Shown here piece after piece: positions 36,169-46,527 of a stretch of DNA of 64,000 bases. The stretch spans positions 14,694,001 to 14,758,000 of the forward strand of contig NC_091047.1 in assembly GCF_963966145.1 (NCBI RefSeq). The letters are read 5' to 3'. This DNA comes from Tenebrio molitor (taxonomy: Eukaryota > Arthropoda > Insecta > Coleoptera > Tenebrionidae). Position 1 is the stretch's first letter. Each line of letters begins with the position of its first letter. A program made the translations under genes and the position numbers. The notes beneath the pieces are model-generated. The model was not told the DNA's origin, ran no database searches, and saw only the letters and a list, made by a program, of their open reading frames with translations.

Positions 36169-36930
36169 TATCCCACCTCCACCCGGCGGCACGGCAATTT
36201 TGCCGGAGTACATACACTATTACGGATAATACTATCAAGTAATAGTGCAGTGCTTATCAACATAATTACCGGCGTCTCGCCTCCACATTTTGACTTTTTT
36301 GTGTTTTATGTTCTGTGTCAATGTTAAGGAATTTCCTCACGATATGACATGAATATAATAATATACCTTTTTGAATTTCAATCACCAATGTGTTCTCTAA
36401 GTCCAAAATTTTTAAATTTTTAAAAAGAGATTGCGGTACTATTCCTGTTGCTGAAATTATAAATGGTAAAATAGAAATTTTTTCTAAACACCAAAGATTG
36501 CTCATAGCAACGGAGAGTTCTAAATATTTATTAAATTTTGTATTATATGTCTGTGTTATATTGTGTGAATTTGGAAAAGCTATATCTAAAAGATATGCTT
36601 GCTTTTGTTGTTTATTTAAAATAATAATGTCTGGTCTGTTATGCTGAATATGAATGTCAGTTAAAACTGTACGATCAAAATATAATTTGTAATTGTCATT
36701 TTCCAAACAATTTTCTGGTTTATATGTGGTTGTGTATCCTTTAATAAGTTGAATTTAACAGATAAATTCATGTGTATAATTTTTGCGAATATATCATGAC
36801 GTTTTTTTATATTCGCTTTGAGCCAAAACGGTGCAAGAAGAAATAATGTGTTCAATGGTTTCCCCTTCAGTTCCGCAAATCCTACATTTATCAATGATCG
36901 ATTGTAAACCGCATATGTGTTTTTTATAAT
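36169..36930 (-). pseudogene. 5'-truncated RLE-type non-LTR retroelement (copy 1), frameshifted
   Basis: Minus-strand coding. The frame KKHICGLQSIIDKCRICG, ETIEHIISSC (CCHC knuckle) runs into a stop because a run of As near 36807 is one base longer than in the 49.9-kb copy. The reading is taken up in another frame by KKRHDIFAKIIHMNLSVKFN, and after a further short deletion by ENDNYKLYFDRTVLTD, NRPDIIILNK and YLLDIAFPNSHNI (36706-36266). The P-D...D pattern is that of the restriction-like endonuclease at the C-terminus of R2/R4-like elements. About 100 bases of 3' UTR, with the hairpin CGGCAATTTTGCCG, follow the stop. Inactive. Confidence 0.85.
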
Positions 36931-38470
36931 TTCTTGTATGTATTTATAACACGATCTTGTATTACAAATATAATATATACATTACATATTTAGTTTTTAT
37001 TATTCAACTGAAAACTTCATAAGAAGACAATTACACACAAATGAGGTTTTAAAAGTGAACAATGTTAATTGATTTAGCGGACGTTAGAAATGGATGGTAA
37101 TAAAAAAGCAAGTTAGCTTAATTTTCAAGTGAGAAAAATTTACAAAACTGACAAGAATTAGAAAATCTCAGTTAACGAAAACTGGACATAAATTAAAGTA
37201 ATTAAAATAGACTGAATCTCACCGTTTAGTAGCAATGAAATTCTTAGTCAACAACACCAAAATATGTGTTGCAGGTATTTGTCGGCTCGTTTGAAACTAG
37301 TGGTTTATATTGACAATATACCAAATTAATTGGTCGGCTCGTATCTCGCAAAGGTAGAGGTTAACCCTATAAATTATCAGATATTGGAAAATAATCAACT
37401 ACTTTACAAAATTCTATTTCACCATAAACACGTCATTTAAAATAGTTGTGGCATGTGCAGTCAGTAAAAAAAATGAACGTGTTTGTACATGTTCGTCAAT
37501 AAAATACAGTTTTGTTGTTTTTATTCAACAAGTCTGCATTCAATCGTGAGAAACTTTTTTGCAGTGTTCAGCAAAAACGAATGCATGCGAGAGAACCAAA
37601 AGAGTCTTTTTGATTAATATTTCAAAATCAAATTACAAATAATTATCATAAATGAATGTGTAGTCGGAGGCAAAGGCCGTGAAAATATTTTGACCTATAT
37701 AGTCGATCCTTCGGGATTAGAAGAAAATTAATGGAGCATTTGAGACAAGAGTTAATTGAAAATTTATTATTTAATAAGAAGCCGGGTTGTGATGGTGTTT
37801 TCGAACTGCTTCCGGGCAAAATAAAACAATGTGCACCGAATAACACCCCAACTAAAAGCTTCCATAGTTTTATTAACTTTCATTATTTCAGAAGTTCCCT
37901 GCACGTCTGATTATAATTGTCTTTTATTATTCACGTTCAACACTTCGTTTGATTACGCCCTTGTTCAGATACCATAATTCTAACATCTAGATTTAATGCA
38001 TTCTTGCACGAAACCAACGCCAAATTACAATCTTTCATCATTCCCCTGACGGTTCAAGCTTATTGAAAAGAATAGAAGGCGTGTTATTTCCAAAAGTCAG
38101 GTGATAAATAACAAAATGTCTGCCAGGCATTATATTTTTAAATAAATGCAGTAATGACGTGACTCTGTCAAAGCCTCTGTCAAATGTGATACTTTTAGAT
38201 CGCGATAAAATACTCAAACTTGATAAGGTTACATTAAAAAGTGCTAGCTGTAACGCTGAGTGAGAAATCTTGAAAAAGGTAAATCTATGAGTCAATCTGT
38301 CTCAGAACGTTGTCCTTCCTGAAAGTTTTCCTACATTTTTAATTCAATACTGTTTGCATTAATCTACTAATTTTTAAGATAAAACAATTGGGATGTGTTA
38401 GGTTGCATCTATTTGTTGTCCATACAAAGATCGTAATTTTAAAAATAGTTTTTCATATATAATACAATAA
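36931..38470. other. AT-rich DNA, nothing recognised
   Basis: Small frames at 37646-37846 and 38038-38295 (minus strand) have no motif. Confidence 0.4.
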
Positions 38471-38626
38471 GTGGTCTAATTTTTTCCGACAAAATTTGTC
38501 ATTTAAGACATGAGTAGCTTTTGCAACGAAAATTACACGAGTCGACGAAGGAGACGAGTGTAATTTTCCAAAAGCAAAAGCTACGAATGTCTTAAATGAC
38601 AAATTTTGCAGAAAAAATTAGACCAC
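38471..38626. repeat. Imperfect palindrome (foldback MITE)
   Basis: GTGGTCTAATTTTTTCC at 38471 is mirrored by GAAAAAATTAGACCAC ending at 38626. Inner blocks AAATTTGTCATTTAAGACAT/ATGTCTTAAATGACAAATTT, GTAGCTTTTG/AAAAGCTAC and AAAATTACAC/GTGTAATTTT continue to a small CGACGAAGGAGACG loop. Almost the whole length can pair. Confidence 0.85.
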
Positions 38627-38640
38627 GAATTGTATTCGAC

Positions 38641-38862
38641 TTGACAATCCACCGAGAAAATTTTTATCGAGTTAACCTAATAAATTTGACGTTTCATTTT
38701 GACATAAATTTTTTCGCTGAAAAACCACTAGTTATTTTTTCACTCAGCGGGTTGTTTTTTCACTCTACTCGGTGTTTTTTCACTATAAATCAATTTGATT
38801 GGTTCAAATTTGAAAAATGCTGCAATTTGATTGGTTAAAAATTTTCGAGTTGGATTGTCACG
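38641..38862. mobile_element. Inverted-repeat element TGACAATCCA with internal short tandem repeat
   Basis: TTGACAATCCACCGAGAAAA near the left end is mirrored by TTTTCGAGTTGGATTGTCA at the right, with TTTTTA/TAAAAA inside. Between them a unit containing TTTTTTCACT is repeated three times (38729-38783). It starts about 15 bases after the preceding foldback. Confidence 0.65.
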
Positions 38863-38981
38863 TAAAATATTTCTGATCTTTGCTGAAATTTTTACTGTGG
38901 TAAATAGCACTCTGCAATGTAATGATGTAATTTAAGTTTTAAGTGATTGTAGAAATATGTAATTTTATCACAAGAATAGTG

Positions 38982-39119
38982 TTTGGTTTTCCTTTTTTGT
39001 CAATTGTATTTCACTATTTCTCAAAACTATTTCCTATCTCTATTAAATGTCAAAGTGACGTAAATATGAAATAGTTTTGAGAAATAGTGTAATACAATTG
39101 ACAAAAGAGGAAAACCAAA
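38982..39119. repeat. Hairpin with 52-base arms, two mismatches
   Basis: The left arm 38982-39033 begins TTTGGTTTTCCTTTTTTGTC and the right arm 39068-39119 is its reverse complement except at two positions. The loop is 34 bases. The outer TTTGG...CCAAA ends may be the termini of a foldback element. Transcripts across it would form a near-perfect hairpin. Confidence 0.9.
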
Positions 39120-39148
39120 AGAAAAACGATGTATTGTCTACGGAAATA

Positions 39149-39562
39149 CAGGGTGTCTAAAATGCATGTGTTAATTTTAACACGTAACAGAGCTTGTTAA
39201 ATTAAAGTTTTTTTTTAATTTGGATTTTTTTACGAAAAAGCGTCACAATGTGGAATAAATTAGGCATTAAAATATACCCTGCCTATGGGTAAGGGCGAAC
39301 ATTTTATATAGTGAAACACCGCCTTGTCAAAAAAGTTATATTGTTATAGAAAAAATTAAACAATCAGATTTAAAATGTTCATGGTTACACAAAAATAGAG
39401 GCTAATTAATCACACAAAACGCATCGTTTGGTAAAAATTGGGGAGCAAAAATCTTGGAAAACTTTTGGGAATTTTGCAAAATGTTATAGAGAAAAGTTTA
39501 ATAGGTAAATTTGCGAGTTCTTCCACTGGTTAAAATTAACACACCTATTTCAGATACACCTG
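39149..39562. mobile_element. TA-flanked element CAGGGTGTCTAAAATGCATG
   Basis: The ends CAGGGTGTCTAAAATGCATG (left) and CAGGTGTATCTGAAATAGGT (right, inverted) align to a shared GTGTTAATTTTAAC. TA is at 39147-39148 and 39563-39564. The interior has no clear frame; the open frame at 39511-39699 crosses the right end and is not meaningful. Confidence 0.8.
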
Positions 39563-39564
39563 TA

Positions 39565-42005
39565 TATGTATTTAAAAAACTTGCACTTCGTAAAAAAAAA
39601 TCGCTTAACGATGAAAAAATGAGAACGTTATTTGTTGAACAACTGTGCCGAATACGCTATTCCATACGTAATTTCCATAATTTTTTTTTTTCTCAATAAC
39701 CAGTCTAGGTCCGTAGATAACTCGTCCGTGTTATTTTATGCCCGTTTTTTCTAACTTATCTTTGAGGAAAACAACAAGCTCGTTATGGTCGAATTAGCAA
39801 AAAAATTGGATAATCTGAAACTACCTGTATCTTTTCGTACGATCAATCACCTGAAATACACAAACAATGGATTAACTGTGTAACGGCGAGAATAAGTACC
39901 CTTTAATCACTAGTTTTTCTGAAACATGTCAATCAAATGGCGTGTTAAATGACTGAACAAGGGTTTTATGAATAACTAATTTAATGGGTCGAAAGGATGC
40001 TTGAAATTATCGCATGTGAAACTCCGTTGTAGTTTAGAAATATGGAGCAGCCTATAATAGAGCTTCCAGTCGGCTATTTATTCTTTTAATTAGGTTGTAT
40101 AACACTGTGTATTTTGATTTAACTTGTAAATTGCTCTGGGATCACAAAGGACTAACGGACATTTTTTTTGTATAAAGAAATCACTTGAGTAATAAAATTT
40201 TTATGCGAAACCCTAATGTCCGTGAGAAAACAACCGCATATGCCAACACGAACTTTTAACAGCCCTTACAAAATATTTATATTGACATATGACTCCGAAA
40301 AGCAAGAACCAGCTTGGCATTGGTCCCTCCCTTCTGAATAATAACAAACACACTCCCTTCATTCACGTATGAACGGTTATAGATATGTTTTATTAGATCG
40401 GCACATAAGAAACGCATTTTTGCATAGCAGCAGTAATCCCGATCTTATGGGGACGATGCCATTGTATACAGCATCGTATACATAAAGTACACTTTTTACT
40501 ACTTTTAAGCGTAATGTGGGGTGTTAACCTTAATCCCTTGACAGGCTCTCTTAACGTCACCATTTTATAGTTGCATTAATATTAAACAAGTTGCTCGAGA
40601 ATAACAGTTTATTCACACAGTTCGGATTTCACTTGAAGTTATTAACAGACTAACATCTGATCGAAGCGCCACAACGTAAAACTCGTCGATGACAATGAAA
40701 GACACAACATAAAAAATGCAAAAGGCTTTAGCTGCGTTTTACATTGGACAAGAAAAAATTGTTACGGGATCGTTAAAAGGCGCATAGATGCGCTTAACGA
40801 ATTCTAATCCAAATTTTGCATAATGGATGAATCTGTGCAGGAGCTCTTTGTATAATAATATACCAAAGTTTACAACTCTAGCGGGGGGTAGAGTAAAGCT
40901 TAGAGCCCCATAAAATCCACCAATAAGAGCATTAAACTGTCCCTCCTGTATAGAAAGAGTTTTTTACAAAACAGCAGACATCTGTCCAATTTTGCTTGCA
41001 AACTCTTACCAGTTCCAACCTCCCGCTGTTAAATTAATACTTTCCACCTTTCATAAAGTAGACATACACTACAAAAGCTGTGGCTGAATAAAAGTTTCAC
41101 ATAGCCAATACGTTTTAGAAAATTTAAGAATAATGTAAATTATTCGTCGAAAAGTATCTAAATAACTGTTTCGGTGCCATCCATTTAAATAAGAGAAAAA
41201 ATGGAAATTGAAGAAAGTGCAACACTCTGGGACCTGGTACTGTTGGGACCTTACAACTTCTAATAATGCGAATACGGTTGGTCTTATTGTTCCCGTAAAA
41301 GCATTGGTGAACACTATTTATCCAGTAGCACGGGTTAGTTTTGAACGAGTTCCGTTTTAAAGTCATTTACAGGAGGTAACAAGCTGCAGGATGTGCTACT
41401 GCAACCTCGAGGGGTGACCGAAGAATAGACAAGTATCTATTTTAGTACTTCATGAATCGGGCACCCCACGTGACTGCTTTATATGATGTCAATTGGCTGT
41501 CACAAATACGTTCTATGTCATGCAAATTTTCTTTCAACGAGTCCCAAATAATGGTGCAATCTTTCCAACTAGCGCGACCACATTTAGTTAAATATCAGAC
41601 CCGACCGTTTCAAGTTGAGTTATCAAAAATGTTTTGAATTATGTATTATCTATTCACATCTTTGAACACCAGTGCTGTTGATATGACTTAGAAATACAAA
41701 AATAAAACAAGATTTTTTAAATGACCGCTAATTTAAGAAATTCATTTAACATACGAATTTTACACAAACAGAAAAAGAAATGCAGCACAAAGTACGCCCT
41801 ACACTCGAATAATATTGAATCTCATTTTTATGTATCTACTTATTAACTGTCACTTTTAGAACTTAATAACTTATTTTAATTTTATTTTTAAACAAAAGAT
41901 TTGAAAACTGATTAATGATTATTTTAAAGTTCTTAGTTGTTTTTGGTTATATTGTAAACTGTAAACTAATTTAGTATAAACTTTCGTACAACTTGTTTAT
42001 CTTTC
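39565..42005. other. Mostly unique DNA, nothing firm
   Basis: No transposon ends were identified. 40250-41640 is slightly GC-richer; an E-box-type CACGTGAC lies near 41467. Overlapping frames at 41069-41366 and 41452-41637 have no motif. Confidence 0.4.
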
Positions 42006-42066
42006 ATTCGCACCAGTGGCGTAGATAGCTTTTTGCTTTGGGGGGGGTCCACATACTTTTGTATTA

Positions 42067-42303
42067 GGTACAGTTGCGGACACGGAATTTTAGACGTCAA
42101 ATTTATGTCAATTCAAAAAGTGTCAATGTAAGCCACGCTTTATTGTCATTATGATTGACGTTTGAAACTATTTGACATTAGAAAGTTTTTCGCATCATCA
42201 TTACAAAAATCGAAAGTGAGGTTAGTTGTACCTAAAGCCAGTTTTACATTTTTATGTCAATCGAATGATAAATCGTCCAAGATTCCGTGTCCGCCATTGC
42301 ACC
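42067..42303. mobile_element. TA-flanked MITE GGTACAGTTGCGGACACGGA
   Basis: The left end GGTACAGTTGCGGACACGGA and the inverted right end GGTGCAATGGCGGACACGGA continue to a shared AT(T/C)TT(A/G)GACG. TA is at 42065-42066 and 42304-42305. The terminus resembles that of the relic at 7020-7367. It is nested in the hAT element. Confidence 0.85.
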
Positions 42304-42339
42304 TATAAAAATTTGGTTTTTAATGTAGTTTGCTACATA

Positions 42340-42525
42340 CAGCGTGATCAACAATGACTGAGTCTGTTGGCAATGAAACAATTGAAAAATATTGGTGTTT
42401 TTCAGTTTCGTAATTGGCACTGACCGGATGTTTTAACTTGACACGACATTAAAAAAAATAGGTTATGTCAGGTATGTTTATGCTAATACAAAAATGACCC
42501 TTTGATGGTAAAAAAATTGGTTTTA
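42340..42525. mobile_element. Truncated MITE copy, CAGCGTGATCAACAATGACT family
   Basis: The left end CAGCGTGATCAACAATGACT preceded by TA (42338-42339) matches the complete copy at 57210-57451 through GACCGGAT, TTTTAACTTGA and TTATGCTAATACAAAAATGA. The match stops around 42525, so the right terminal repeat is missing. It lies within the hAT element. Confidence 0.8.
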
Positions 42526-43024
42526 TAATTTTTTATTAAAATCTTATTTGCTGTGTTTAATGTTTCGTTTGTCGTATATTCTTTGGCAAAGAATAACTTA
42601 AATAACACTTATCAATAGAATATGATATACCAAATATACCAAAAATTTTTTCTAAGACAATGAATTCCTTAAAATTCAAAGTGAGTCGTTTTTTGTGACT
42701 GTTAGTGTATATACTGAAAGAGTATTATTCAGTTGTAAAAGTATATGGATGAGCTCTGGGGGGGGTCCGGACCCCCTGGACCCCCCCCTTATCTACGCCA
42801 CTGATTCGCACAATCGGAAAGAAAAGCACAAGGCGTAGCCCAACATTTTATTTTCTCCATGTCAAACGTTGCGGCGTTGGTGGTTCTATAACTTTGGCGA
42901 AGACTATAGGGATTTATATCTCCTTGGAACAATTCCTTTCTACGTCGCATGATGTAATGTACCCAAATTTATAATGAATAATGATGCATTTCGTTCAGTT
43001 TGGTTTTCATTTTGGACATTAAAT

Positions 43025-43272
43025 ATTTTTTTGTTCGACACTGTCAGAATTTGAGAATTTTCTCCTATGTGAACGGATTTTGATAATTGTCACAACTTGT
43101 CAAAACGAAACGTCAAGCTAATTTTAAAGGTTTTAAGCCATTTGGGGCCTTTAAGGGGCTTGTCGAACAAAAAAACGTTGTATTCAACTCGTTTCACTCG
43201 CGTTTTAAAATGGCCCACGCGTGCCAAAAAAGGCCCAATTTACACACAAACTCGTCAAATAAACTACTATTT
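43025..43272. repeat. Dispersed repeat with TTTTTTGTTCGACA ends (copy 2)
   Basis: This is the longer copy of the repeat at 5593-5788, sharing CTGTCAGAATTTGAGAATTT, GTCAAGCTAATTTTAAAGGT and the mirrored TGTCGAACAAAAAAA at about 43161-43175. It also keeps a GGCCCACGCGTGCC-containing segment lost from copy 1. Two overlapping plus-strand open frames here are by-products. Confidence 0.75.
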
Positions 43273-43965
43273 CACTGCCAAAAATGTTTGTTTTTTTCAA
43301 TGGTATGCTTAAATTTTTGAATACACCTGCTGCTGTAGCACCTGGGATTTTTTTGAATAAATTGGAAATGTTTGTCAAGTTTAGTCATTAGCATTACTCA
43401 CCATAAATTAGGTAGGTACATTTACCCAGTTTCATCGTCCTGTAGATACTGACCAATAGCGCTGTAATTTGCAAATTTAAAGGTTTAAAGGTATGTGAGT
43501 GGTAGTCTGCGGTTGTATTACATATTTAATAATCTAAATCTGCGCTACACGTTTTCGATATTTTTGTATTTCATAGCCGCTCTTAACCAACTTTTTCAGA
43601 TTATTTATTGCTGTTTTGTTTATTCATAAAGTTCGGAATAAATTCGATAAAACTGTAAGTATTAATTTCTGAGAAAAATCCTCGAAGAGGATAACTTTGG
43701 TTCTAAAAAGTGCATGTTCTTCAGTGCTTTACTTATGTTAACAGCTTTTCATCTCCTAATAATGACGTCATCCACCGGTGTTGGAGGGTTTAATTGTTTT
43801 AAATGACAACCCAACTTTTTTTTTCTCTTTCTGATAGACCTTCGTACTAACCTTACATTAAAAAAAAATGAGAAAATGACAAATTTTACTTAAAAAATGT
43901 AATTTAATTTTTAATGTAAAAATGTTAATTGACCTCAAACAAACATCTGAGGTTAACAATAAAAT
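43273..43965. other. AT-rich DNA, nothing recognised
   Basis: A CpG-containing stretch near 43760-43790 stands out slightly. No coding features. Confidence 0.4.
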
Positions 43966-44130
43966 TTAACGCAAATGTTGAAATTGCCTCCCGCCAACCA
44001 TTTAGCACTCACTAACACTTTGTACACTGCGCTCAATAATGTCAGGGCTTATTTGTTCCATTTCAGCGCGAATTCTCTGCCGTAAATCTTCTAAATTGTT
44101 TGGTCTATTAAAATAAACCTTCGATTTTAA
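43966..44130 (-). pseudogene. Mariner-type transposase C-terminal fragment with in-frame stop
   Basis: Minus-strand translation gives LKSKVYFNRPNNLEDLRQRI, then EMEQISPDIIERSVQSVSEC, a stop, and MVGGRQFQHLR before a second stop. 'Lys-x-x-Val-Tyr ... Pro-x-x-Leu-x-x-Leu-(R/K)-x-x-Ile ... Gly-Gly-(R/x)-x-(F/L)' is the usual ending of mariner/Tc1-type transposases. The stop replaces the expected stretch before the final GG motif. The catalytic core is absent, and upstream sequence is closed by a stop at 44131-44133. Unlike the other transposase relics in the window, this one keeps the C-terminus. Confidence 0.7.
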
Positions 44131-44281
44131 CTAAACTCACAGAAAACAATTTTTACACATCGTCCAACAATGTTAGAATATTCTTAAGAGGTTGTGTACT
44201 TCAACCCTATACAACGATCAATCGAATTGTCCTTTGATAGTTGGTTCTTCACACTTTTTAAACGTTTTGGGTTCCCAGAGT

Positions 44282-44325
44282 TGATGTGTAAATGAATTAC
44301 ATGTGTAAATGATGTGTAAATAGCA
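44282..44325 (+). repeat. Three direct repeats of ATGTGTAAATGA-like unit
   Basis: GATGTGTAAATGAATTACAT is followed by GTGTAAATGATGTGTAAATAG, giving three GTGTAAAT motifs in about 40 bases. It may be replication slippage. No function is inferred. Confidence 0.5.
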
Positions 44326-44329
44326 GTCA

Positions 44330-45960
44330 CGGGAAATTTGATTTGTAGCCGACATTTATCAGCCCTTTGTAGCCCGTGGAAATATTGATTGCTGTTTATT
44401 TAGAATCCATCGGAACCGTTCGTACTTTGCGGTAGATAAATCGTTATTATTGTAAACCCAACGACAGTTTTTGTATTGGATATTAATGACGGATCCGTGC
44501 CTCTCGAGGACCGTATAAAATCGTTCCCGTCCCTTGTACCTCTGTTACTATTTGTAATTATTTCAGTGTGACGGCTCAATACTGTAAACAAAGTGTGTGA
44601 AAAATTTTCCATTTTAATTCCTCGAACAGCCCGTTCTTTTATTTAAATTGCAGCGCCTCAAGCATGACTTCTTCGATGTGTTTCCGGAACATAATTTGGT
44701 TTTAACGTCGATTCGCCTTTCGTCACCGAGTTTTCTTTTTTCGTTTTTGTCGGGCTTAATAATGCACTTTTCGTGATCTAAAATGAATTTATATTTTTAT
44801 TTATCTGTGTTGGCTGAACAATATGGAATATTGCAAACCCATATTAGAAATGAATCTTCATGAAAGGATAGGCGATAATTATAACATCTACAATATTGCA
44901 TACGCAGCCATCGTCAATTATGGCTTATCAAATACAAAAAATTGGTAATATTCGCGTGAGAAAGGAAATTTAGTTCCACTCTGAAGGTTCCAGTAAATTG
45001 TTTTCGCTCGCCTTTAATTCGATGAAAAAATTGTTTGAGGCGATAGCTTCTTGCCAGTTAGGTACATCTAACTTACTTTACATAATCGGTGCCGCCTTCG
45101 AAAAAAATTAAAAATTAAGTGTATTCTTCTTAGTTCCATTTAAATTAGTTCCATGAGAGAAAAACCGAAGGTCAACGAAAATCAAAGAATGATAAATGAT
45201 GATGCGGACTACATAATTATACATTTTGTTCTTTTTAACGCAAAATACAGAAGTATCGTAACACAAACATGTTATACATTGAAATATATTTCACTGAAAT
45301 GATAATTATGGAAAATACATTTTGGAACTGTGCTTTTAATTTCTCATACACAAAAAAAACGATATTACACAATTTTTATGCATTTTGATTGACCTATAAA
45401 AAATCTCGTGTTCGTTGAAATCGTCTGTTCGTTGCAACTGTTCACCTGAATAAATTTCTGTTTTTATGTATCGTCTAGCAGAGGATAATTAATTCAGACA
45501 GGCAGCCAATTCGTAACATATTATGCAAAATGCAGTTTAGACAAGCCTGGAGGTCACCTGAATTATGATGCGGCGTTTTTGACTAAATATTTCTATGTCT
45601 GACTTGTAACTTGATATCACCACAGCCCGCAGGAGATAAAACGATTGTTGACTTTTATTCCTCTATTTGGACTATTTATTGAAGCGGAAAATGATGGAGT
45701 TCCGTTTTTGTCGGTCTGGGATTTATTTGCCACTAGTAACATGTTAAACGCGCAAATTAAAAGTAATATTTATCTTGAGGCAATTAAAAAGACTGATTGA
45801 CGGCTTACCCCAAATAAAAACCTTTCATAGATGCAATGGTAATGGGTTTTACAATATTTTATAATTTTCTTACGTTCATTTACTACCTAAAACGCAAGAA
45901 TGAAATACAAATTTATTTATTTTTAGAAACAGCCGAAAAATAAGTACATGTACGAGTACA
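44330..45960. other. Unique DNA, no gene recognised
   Basis: The frame at 44400-44612 (minus strand) is serine/threonine-rich without a domain. No transposon ends were seen. Confidence 0.4.
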
Positions 45961-45963
45961 TAT

Positions 45964-46060
45964 CGGGTGTTCATTTAAATTTCCTGTCAAAGTTGGCGTT
46001 GAAGAGTCGATTGTGAACGCACCACTCGTGCAAAAACACAAACAACGGTAATATTTAATC
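45964..46060 (+). mobile_element. Foldback MITE GTGTTCATTTAAATTT, half copy
   Basis: Only the left arm (CGGGTGTTCATTTAAATTTC, CAAAGTTGGCGTTGAAGAGT, GTGAACGCACCACTCGTG) and the first core bases (AAAAACACAAACAACGG) are present. The right half is missing. Confidence 0.8.
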
Positions 46061-46417
46061 AGTTTACTAAACAACGTTCATATCGCAAAGTGTAATTGTT
46101 AATATAGCTACCCCTAAAGACATTGAAAGTGACAATACCTAACAAAAGCTTTCGCTAATTATTTCCGAAATGACCTACTCAGTAACTGTCCATGACTAAT
46201 GGATTAGTAACTTGACTCATAAGAGGCATAAGGATGCTCACTTGTTATATTTTTAAAATTACTCTTGAACGTATGATTTTTTTCAATTACATGATTCATT
46301 AAATAATTGCTATTAAAAATTATTAATACAAAAAGTAGAGTTTTGCAATATAGCATAAGAGTAAACTTTGTTCGAGTTTCCCTTCTATATTATAATAATT
46401 AATTATTCGATTTTTCG

Positions 46418-46527
46418 TATTCCACCTCCACCCGGCGGCACGGCAATTTTGCCGGAGTACATACACTATTACGGATAATACTATCAAGTAATAGTGCAGT
46501 GCTTATCAACATAATTACCGGCGTCTC
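46418..46527 (-). mobile_element. 3' end of the RLE non-LTR retroelement (copy 2)
   Basis: About 110 bases are nearly identical to the 3' UTR of the copies at 36169 and 49899, including CACCCGGCGGCACGGCAATT and GTGCAGTGCTTATCAACATA. The match ends at the GAGACGCC just upstream of the stop codon. Extreme 5' truncation is typical of target-primed reverse transcription. Confidence 0.85.

Larger units (their letters stand above)
42014..42803. mobile_element. Non-autonomous hAT element with perfect 8-bp duplication and nested MITEs
   Basis: The left end is CAGTGGCGTAGATAGC and the right end reads CAGTGGCGTAGATAAG inverted. ATTCGCAC flanks both sides (42006-42013, 42804-42811). G-runs just inside both ends, and the right subterminal GGGGGGTCCGGACCCCC palindrome, are characteristic. 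Two other elements (42067-42303 and 42340-~42525) make up most of the interior, so the hAT itself has only about 370 bases and no transposase. Confidence 0.92.
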
